This document shows positions 52,233 to 57,078 of a DNA stretch of 57,078 nt, piece by piece. The DNA is taken from positions 25,961-83,038 of the forward strand of contig JACPHH010000023.1 of the NCBI GenBank assembly GCA_016188705.1, written 5' to 3'. The DNA comes from Candidatus Peregrinibacteria bacterium. Lineage in GTDB: Bacteria; Patescibacteriota; Gracilibacteria; UBA1369; JACRIC01. Made by a program: the position numbers and the translations under genes. Numbering within the stretch: the first letter of the stretch is position 1; each line of letters begins with the position of its first letter. The notes beneath the pieces were generated by a model, which saw nothing but the letters and a program-made list of their open reading frames with translations, did not search any database and was not told the DNA's origin.

Positions 52233-52266
52233 GCCCATTGCTTCAGCAAAAGCTGTGGGCAGGTAC
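52233..52266. repeat. Short family C remnant
   Basis: GCCCATTGCTTCAGCAAAAG and CTGTGGGCAGG: the outer ends of family C with almost no centre. It lies between the two PH-domain genes. Confidence 0.5.
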
Positions 52267-52293
52267 TTCCATAAGTATTTTGCGTCGGTTTCA

Positions 52294-52950
52294 TTACAGG
52301 CCTTCGTCGTCCAATTTTTTCGCTCGAATTTTTGCATTTTCGTTTTCAAAATCGCGTTCTTCAGAGATTTCTTGAATATTTTGAATATGCTGCGGATTCA
52401 AAATAACATGTTTCATCGTACCGCGATCAATATACTCCTGCCTGATCCTGCAAATACAGCGAAAATAATGATTCGGGGCTGGAATAAATGACATGCGTTT
52501 ATACACATTCATGGAAGGAAGGTAAATCTCCAAAGTTCCAAAATTAAAAAGCGTCTGAAATATCCCCTCTCTGCCCTTTTTTACATCATCGATCATATCA
52601 AGATTGAATGTATCCCTTCGGTCTCGCAAAAAAAGTGTCCGGTCAATGTCAACAATACGCAGATTCGTGATAATGAAAACATTGAGATAGTAGTTGAATA
52701 CATGAACGAAAATACGATGAAATGTGTATGTTATTCCTAAAAAAAGAGTGAGAAAAAGAAGCTGAGAATACCAAGCCGTCAGAGGGGAAATATTCAACGT
52801 GGGTTCTAAAAACACAAAAAGCAAAAATATGAAAAGTCCTGTAACTAACACAAACAAATATGGAAATATAACGATCCAATGCCGTCGAAACGTGCAGATG
52901 ATTTTCTCATCTTTCAATTGTCCTTTAAAATGTTTATCGGAATTATCCAT
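52294..52950 (-). CDS. PH-domain membrane protein with repeat-derived C-terminus
   Basis: 218 aa. The N-terminus MDNSDKHFKGQLKDEKI leads to FRRHWIVIFPYLFVLVTG and a second membrane helix; the PH domain contains VFIITNLRIVDIDRTLFL, IDDVKKGREG and LFNFGTLEIYLPS. The last 17 or so residues (ENENAKIRAKKLDDEGL) are encoded by sequence that matches the inside of the family B copy at 32760-32815, so a repeat seems to have been taken into the gene. ATG 52950 preferred. Paralogue of the 51583 gene. Confidence 0.8.
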   Translation of the reverse strand: MDNSDKHFKGQLKDEKIICTFRRHWIVIFPYLFVLVTGLFIFLLFVFLEPTLNISPLTAWYSQLLFLTLFLGITYTFHRIFVHVFNYYLNVFIITNLRIVDIDRTLFLRDRRDTFNLDMIDDVKKGREGIFQTLFNFGTLEIYLPSMNVYKRMSFIPAPNHYFRCICRIRQEYIDRGTMKHVILNPQHIQNIQEISEERDFENENAKIRAKKLDDEGL

Positions 52951-53018
52951 AAAAATTTTAAGAAAAATCAATTTTTGTTACGAACTTTGCAATTGAGGAA
53001 GAATCGTAAGTATGTTTT

Positions 53019-53255
53019 TTAAAAGTTTCCATAATGTTTGATAAAAAAAAACGTGGCATAGAGAAAAAAAATGATAGTAAGCAATGCATACAACGCGCAA
53101 ATTTGGCGCAAATGAAGAAATCCGAACAGCAGATTATAATCACTCGGATCAAAACGAAATTGTTTAATGTACTTGAACAGCGAATAAATCGCCGCCGCCA
53201 TGAACGTCAATGACCCCAACTGAATGAGAATGAAAAAAACGACAAAAAATGTCAT
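53019..53255 (-). CDS. Small hydrophobic membrane protein, 78 aa
   Basis: ATG at 53255. Two membrane helices are evident (FFVVFFILIQLGSLTFMAAA; LYALLTIIFFLYATFFF) linked by a charged loop KYIKQFRFDPSDYN. It precedes the two PH-domain genes on the same strand, 68 bases from the next, and is likely co-transcribed. No family known to me. Confidence 0.6.
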   Translation of the reverse strand: MTFFVVFFILIQLGSLTFMAAAIYSLFKYIKQFRFDPSDYNLLFGFLHLRQICALYALLTIIFFLYATFFFIKHYGNF

Positions 53256-53283
53256 AATATTATTTTAGAATAATATTATTTTT

Positions 53284-53312
53284 TTTACAAATTTTCCAGC
53301 TTTAAGTATTAT
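53284..53312 (+). promoter_or_regulatory. Predicted promoter of the ligase-like gene
   Basis: TTTACA at 53284-53289, 17-base spacer, TATTAT at 53307-53312, with a start near 53319. Confidence 0.4.
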
Positions 53313-53340
53313 AAAAAAAAGAGATCATACTTACATCACT

Positions 53341-55071
53341 TTGAATAAAAGCACATATCTTTTGCAGGCTTGGGCTCGTCGCTCGGATACTCGGCCGGAT
53401 AAAAAATGGCGATTATTTTTTCGAAAAACAGCATTGGTCAGCATTGTCATATTTTTCTTTTTGCTGCCATTTCACGGCTTCTTGATGATATTTATACGAT
53501 TTCGTCTTGGCGTAACATCTGAATTTATTCAGGCATGGAGAGAAATTGCGCTGGTCATTTTGACCCTGCTCGCCATTCCATTGTGGAAGCCGCGACAATG
53601 GTTCATGGCGCAGTCTCGCCTTAAAATCCTCATATTCCTGTTTTTTACACTTGGTCTTATTTTTTTAATATTTCAAAAAGAAAATATTTCACAATGGATG
53701 ATTGGCGCGCGGTACGATTTCGAATTTTTCTATTTTTTCCTCCTCGTGTCCGTTTTTGGATTTGAAAAAAAAGAACAACAAACAATACTCAAAAGCACGA
53801 TTGCAGCCGCGGTCATTGTTATCGTTTTTGGCCTGGTATTGCAATTTTTGCCGCAAAATTTTTTGACACAATTCGGATACGCGCCCTACCAAGATGAATG
53901 GATAAAAGGAAATGCTCTTTTCTCGTGTCACTACGTCGAATTCCGAAACGATTTTTGCCGCTTGCAGTCGACCTTCGGCGGACCGGGAAGATATGCTTCC
54001 TATCTCATTTTTATCGTGGCATTGGCGGGAACATACGCGTTTTCAGTATCGCGGAAAATTTGGAAATGGTTTTGGGCCTGGCTTTTTACGATGGGAATGA
54101 TAAGCCTCGCGCTCACTCTTTCGCGAAGTTTTTGGATCGCCGCGGCCGTCATGATAGGAATCGCGATTTTCCAAACTTTTGGCAACCTCAAATTTTCTGA
54201 AAAAATCCGATTTTTTGAAAAAAGAAAATGGACAAAAAAACAAAAAATATGGATTCTTATCCTGAGTCTTCCTTTGTTTTTTTCCATTGTTGGTTTCATC
54301 CTGTCGCCGGCCATGAGCGAAAATATTTTCACTCTTTTTAATCGATCAGCCTCAACTTCGCAGCACATGAAAGCATTGAAAAACGGAGTACGCGCAGTCA
54401 GCGAGCATCCTTTCGGCTTGGGACTCGGAAAAGCAGGGCCTGGTTCAGCTTCTTTTGAAAAATTTCTCACGGAAAACGCATACCTTCAAATTATGGTGGA
54501 AATGGGCATAATCGGAGGAATTATTTTTTTCCTCATTCTCGCGGAAATGCTGCGATTACTGTACCTCCGTTCGATAACTGCATCATGCCCTGAAATAACC
54601 CCGACGCGTCCGACTATAACCAATATACATCCTGAGATAACTGCATTATGCTCTGAAACAACCCCGACGCGTGGGACAATAATCGATACACGCTCTGAAA
54701 TAACTTCGACATATTCGACGACAGCCCATAGCCCCGCGATAAACACCATAAAACCTATAAAAGGAAACCCTGATAAATATGCTTACTACTGCAAATTGCA
54801 AAATTCGGCTACAAACGCTTCAGACTTCCTCACCGTATCTTCTTCTGATACGGCTTCGTCAGTCATTCAGCGTTTTCGCTCGAATTTTGCAATTTTCGTA
54901 ACGAAATCATATTTATCAGGGTTTCCAAAACAAATACTTGCTTATAGCTGTTTTTTAACACTCATAGGACTTATGGTCGGCGGACTTTTTGTTCACTCTT
55001 TTGAAGAAACGAGCCTCACACTAACACTTTTTGGATATTGCGGCTTCGCTCTCACATCAGGAAAAAATTGA
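53341..55071 (+). CDS. O-antigen ligase/polymerase-like membrane protein with inserted repeats
   Basis: 576 aa. Ten or so membrane helices and the Wzy/WaaL pattern: a periplasmic loop followed by LALTLSRSFWIAAAVM, EHPFGLGLGKAGPGSASFEK and ENAYLQIMVEMGIIGGIIFF. These enzymes join or polymerise surface glycans. Two oddities: the first 22 residues (MNKSTYLLQAWARRSDTRPD) are family D sequence with a TTG start, and before the last helices there is a stretch of about 120 residues made of degenerate Thr-rich repeats (ITALCSETTPTRGTI) and a complete family B element read in frame. The last helix pair resumes after it (FLTLIGLMVGGLFVHSF). Confidence 0.82.
   Translation: MNKSTYLLQAWARRSDTRPDKKWRLFFRKTALVSIVIFFFLLPFHGFLMIFIRFRLGVTSEFIQAWREIALVILTLLAIPLWKPRQWFMAQSRLKILIFLFFTLGLIFLIFQKENISQWMIGARYDFEFFYFFLLVSVFGFEKKEQQTILKSTIAAAVIVIVFGLVLQFLPQNFLTQFGYAPYQDEWIKGNALFSCHYVEFRNDFCRLQSTFGGPGRYASYLIFIVALAGTYAFSVSRKIWKWFWAWLFTMGMISLALTLSRSFWIAAAVMIGIAIFQTFGNLKFSEKIRFFEKRKWTKKQKIWILILSLPLFFSIVGFILSPAMSENIFTLFNRSASTSQHMKALKNGVRAVSEHPFGLGLGKAGPGSASFEKFLTENAYLQIMVEMGIIGGIIFFLILAEMLRLLYLRSITASCPEITPTRPTITNIHPEITALCSETTPTRGTIIDTRSEITSTYSTTAHSPAINTIKPIKGNPDKYAYYCKLQNSATNASDFLTVSSSDTASSVIQRFRSNFAIFVTKSYLSGFPKQILAYSCFLTLIGLMVGGLFVHSFEETSLTLTLFGYCGFALTSGKN
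54575..54725. repeat. Imperfect tandem repeat inside the ligase gene
   Basis: Units like GATAACTGCATCATGCCCTG then AAATAACCCCGACGCGTCCG recur about every 75 bases (ATAACTGCATTATGCTCTGA, AACAACCCCGACGCGTGGGA), in frame. Confidence 0.6.
54763..54926. mobile_element. Complete family B element inside the ligase gene, 164 bp
   Basis: Perfect 19-bp inverted ends: GGAAACCCTGATAAATATG at 54763-54781 and CATATTTATCAGGGTTTCC at 54908-54926. Subterminal GCAAATTGCAAAATTCGGC and GAATTTTGCAATTTTCG form a second inverted pair. AAAA flanks both sides. The host frame is kept open across it, reading GNPDKYAYYCKLQNSATN and so on to SGFPK. Confidence 0.8.
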
Positions 55072-55072
55072 T

Positions 55073-55140
55073 GCAAAAATTTTATGTGAACACTGCCTAA
55101 GGAGCCTCTAAAAAACGTATGATCCAATTTCGGAAACGAA
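55073..55140. repeat. Family A end followed by family B end
   Basis: GCAAAAATTTTATGTGAACA then CTGCCT (55073-55098), followed by GGAGCCTCTAAAAAACGT and AATTTCGGAAACGAAAATGC. It fills the gap between the convergent ligase and murG genes. Confidence 0.6.
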
Positions 55141-55162
55141 AATGCAGTCGAAAGGGTATTTT

Positions 55163-56341
55163 TCAGAAATTTCTGAGCAATATTTTAGCAATTATCAAAG
55201 GATCGTACAAAAAAGAACTCTGCTCCAGAGCGGCGCGGAAAGACGCAAGTTTACGAGTGTCGCGCAGAAGATCAAGAATAGTTTGAGCGAGAATATCGGA
55301 AGTCACCGAATTTTCATCAAAAATAATACTGCAACCTTTTCGCGCCATGATTTTCGCGTTTTCAATTTGATCGCCTCGACTCGCGGAAAGTCCGAGTGGA
55401 AGCAGAATGTTCGGTTTTTTTAAAGCGACAAATTCAAATAAGGCATTCGCGCCGGCCCGGCTTACGACGAGATCGCTGAGAGCCAGAATATGAGCATAGG
55501 GTTCATCCAGATATTCAGCGACATGATAGCGTTTTTTAAAAGTATCGAGATTTTTTGTTTGAAAAAGTTCATCCAGTGTTTGCTTTGAGGGAGCTTTGCC
55601 TTTTCCAAAAAAATGCACGACGAAACAGCGGGAAAGAAGTTTCGGCAACGCTTGAATAATAAGCTCATTCAACTTTTGCGCCCCAGTGCTGCCACCAACA
55701 ATAAGCAACACGGGAATCTTTTCATGCAAACCGAGAATATCGCGACCTTTTTGAGGATCGGCTTCTAAAATGACTTTTCGAAGCGGAATGCCCGTGAGAA
55801 CGGTCTTTTTTGGTGAAAAATATTTTTGAGTTTCTTCCCACGCCACACATATTTTATCCGCGAAATGACTTGAAATTGTCGTAGTCATCCCAGGAATCGA
55901 ATCGGATTCATGAATAACAATTTTACAGCGAAGCATCCACGCGGCGAAAACAACGGGAAAGGAAACATATCCTCCTTTACTCCAGACAATATCGGGCGAA
56001 AAACGCCAAAGAATATTGAGCGCTTGAAAAAATCCGAACGGTATTTTTAAAACGTCAAAAAAATTTTGAAAGGAAAAATATCTTCGAAATTTTCCTGTGC
56101 TGATGCCGCGAAATGGTATGCCATAATTGGCGCAAATCGCTTCTTCCATGCCGCATTTTTCACCAATATAGAGAATTTCCGGGGAAAAATTTTTGTTTTT
56201 GAAATCATTGGCACATGGTTCATTAAAAGGTCTCTGTGATCTTTTGTTTCCATGATGAAAAGACTCTTTAAGCGCTTCGAAGACGGCGATATTTGGGAAT
56301 ATATGTCCCCCTGTTCCGCCGCCGGTGAGAATTATTCGCAT
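55163..56341 (-). CDS. murG: UDP-GlcNAc:lipid I transferase MurG
   Basis: Makes lipid II at the inner face of the membrane. 392 aa with MRIILTGGGTGGHIFPNIAV, SKGGYVSFPVVFAAWM, IHESDSIPGMTTTI, IVGGSTGAQKLNELI, SRAGANALFEFVALKKP and LLPLGLSASRGDQIENA, all family motifs. An insertion of about 24 charged residues follows the first helix (HHGNKRSQRPFNEPCANDF). ATG 56341 is the family start and overlaps the end of ftsW by 74 bases, so the two are probably translationally coupled. Confidence 0.96.
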   Translation of the reverse strand: MRIILTGGGTGGHIFPNIAVFEALKESFHHGNKRSQRPFNEPCANDFKNKNFSPEILYIGEKCGMEEAICANYGIPFRGISTGKFRRYFSFQNFFDVLKIPFGFFQALNILWRFSPDIVWSKGGYVSFPVVFAAWMLRCKIVIHESDSIPGMTTTISSHFADKICVAWEETQKYFSPKKTVLTGIPLRKVILEADPQKGRDILGLHEKIPVLLIVGGSTGAQKLNELIIQALPKLLSRCFVVHFFGKGKAPSKQTLDELFQTKNLDTFKKRYHVAEYLDEPYAHILALSDLVVSRAGANALFEFVALKKPNILLPLGLSASRGDQIENAKIMARKGCSIIFDENSVTSDILAQTILDLLRDTRKLASFRAALEQSSFLYDPLIIAKILLRNF

Positions 56342-57078
56342 GATCGAGAGTGTATTGGGAAATATTGAGAAGCACTCCAACGCCTATGAGCGTCGACGCG
56401 AGTGAAGAACCTCCATAACTTATGAAAGGAAGCGTAATTCCTGTAATGGGAAAGAGTGAAATATTCACGGCAATATTGATAAAAGCCTGCACTACAATCC
56501 ATGTGGTAATGCCGGTTGCCACAAGCATGCTGAATTTTGTCGGAGCATGAAGCGCGATGCGGTATCCACGATACGCAATAATAAAATAGGCGATAACGAC
56601 ACAAAGAATACGCAGAAAGCCAAGTTCTTCCGCTGATGCGGCAAAAATAAAATCATCAGACGCCTGCGGAAGCCAGTATGATTTTTGAATGCCCTGCGTA
56701 AGCCCCGTTCCCCAAAAACCGCCACTCCCGACAGCGATATTCGCCTGCTCTGACTGCCAGCAATAGCTTTCTGAACAATTTTCCGATTTGTGAAGAAAAA
56801 CACTGAAACGATTGCGAAGATAATCAACATTGCTGACAATTACTAATGACAGAATCGAGGCTACAAGAGCGCCAAAGAAGAGGTCGCGAATACGCGCTCC
56901 CGCCACAAAATAAATGGCAACGGAAATAACGCTAAAAACGAGAGTGGAGCCAAGATCAGGCTGAAGAACGACAGGAAGAATGACAAAGGAACTGATAATG
57001 CAAAAAGGAATAAAACCGTTTTGGAAACTTTTAAGTTCCTGGCTGCGTTTTTCCATCCAGCGCGCGCAATAAAAGATG
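56268..57078 (-). CDS. ftsW: SEDS glycosyltransferase FtsW, C-terminal part (cut by window end)
   Basis: SEDS proteins polymerise peptidoglycan at division. The frame is open to the window edge, reading IFYCARWMEKRSQELKSF, so the start lies beyond 57078. Visible are LPVVLQPDLGSTLVFS, NIAVGSGGFWGTGLTQGIQK, LPQASDDFIFAASAEELGFL, FPITGITLPFISYGGSSL, all SEDS hallmarks, and a basic C-terminus (NNSHRRRNRGTY). Followed by murG as in a dcw cluster; FtsW is more likely than RodA for that reason. Confidence 0.9.
   Translation of the reverse strand, partial: IFYCARWMEKRSQELKSFQNGFIPFCIISSFVILPVVLQPDLGSTLVFSVISVAIYFVAGARIRDLFFGALVASILSLVIVSNVDYLRNRFSVFLHKSENCSESYCWQSEQANIAVGSGGFWGTGLTQGIQKSYWLPQASDDFIFAASAEELGFLRILCVVIAYFIIAYRGYRIALHAPTKFSMLVATGITTWIVVQAFINIAVNISLFPITGITLPFISYGGSSLASTLIGVGVLLNISQYTLDHANNSHRRRNRGTYIPKYRRLRSA

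Noticed and set aside
1-57078. UGA decoded as glycine (code 25)
   Set aside because: yidD, the aspartokinase-like gene, the ligase and the 46-aa ORF end in TGA at sensible places, and full-length proteins contain no in-frame TGA.
1-57078. tRNA, rRNA, tmRNA or RNase P genes
   Set aside because: I looked for T-loop motifs such as GGTTCGAATCC on both strands and for long structured gaps other than the repeats; none found.

Overview
The window is AT-rich bacterial chromosome without rRNA, tRNA or CRISPR that I can see. TGA acts as an ordinary stop (yidD, the ligase and the aspartokinase-like gene end in it), so code 11 applies and the UGA=Gly code of Gracilibacteria/Absconditabacteria does not. 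The gene set suggests a Candidate Phyla Radiation (Patescibacteria) type genome: an AlaRS of only 672 aa, a ThrRS without TGS domain, bS6 with a long acidic tail and no ssb beside bS18, DUF4012 and DUF3352-like membrane proteins, a VirB6-like membrane protein among large unknown proteins, YdbS-type PH membrane proteins, and isolated single genes of proline, purine and aspartate pathways. This placement is inference from gene content. Shine-Dalgarno sequences are scarce, several starts look like TTG or GTG, and several predicted promoters lie very close to their start codons.

Layout. 1-2145: end of an unknown Cys-containing protein, a hairpin, a tiny excisionase-like HTH plus zinc-ribbon pair, and an AT-rich gap. 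2153-7488 (minus): uvrA, a PrsW protease gene broken by an in-frame TAA, recF. 7614-8490: repeats and a RelE-type toxin-antitoxin pair sharing a promoter region with a divergent unknown gene. 9912-12912: thrS, then a wHTH-Fic protein whose catalytic His is Gln and whose promoter carries a palindrome. 12994-22209 (minus): a five-gene block with a 1184-aa Pro/Gly-rich and His-rich protein, a VirB6-like polytopic protein with a 21-bp tandem repeat, and three unknowns. 22699-30249: proB, a VapBC pair, rpsR/rpsF, a LysM-M23 peptidase, yidD, purH. 30345-34444: an unknown, a canonical Fic protein and a divergent aspartokinase homologue. 34824-38679: uppP and a RelA/SpoT homologue fused to an EamA-type ten-helix membrane domain, the most unusual gene here. 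38691-43393: a GNAT-like protein, mutL, a Phd/RelE pair, an unknown. 43467-57078: DUF4012 and DUF3352-like proteins, alaS, miaB, a PH-domain membrane operon, an O-antigen-ligase-like protein, murG and the end of ftsW.

The second theme is dispersed small repeats, which fill most intergenic gaps. Family A has about 27-bp inverted ends (AGGCAGTGTTCACATA...) and, when long, two large hairpins whose stems co-vary between copies. Family B has ends like GGAAACCCTGATAAATATG or GGAACCTCTGAAAAACGT with subterminal CTACTGCAAATTGCAAAATT. Family C is a long hairpin bounded by GCCCACCG/CGGTGGGC. Family D is a 147-bp unit that reads as a copy of the ligase N-terminus. They are nested in each other, and family B or D sequence lies in frame inside coding regions (recF, a PH-domain protein, the ligase). 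No transposase is present, so these look like non-autonomous elements moved in trans.
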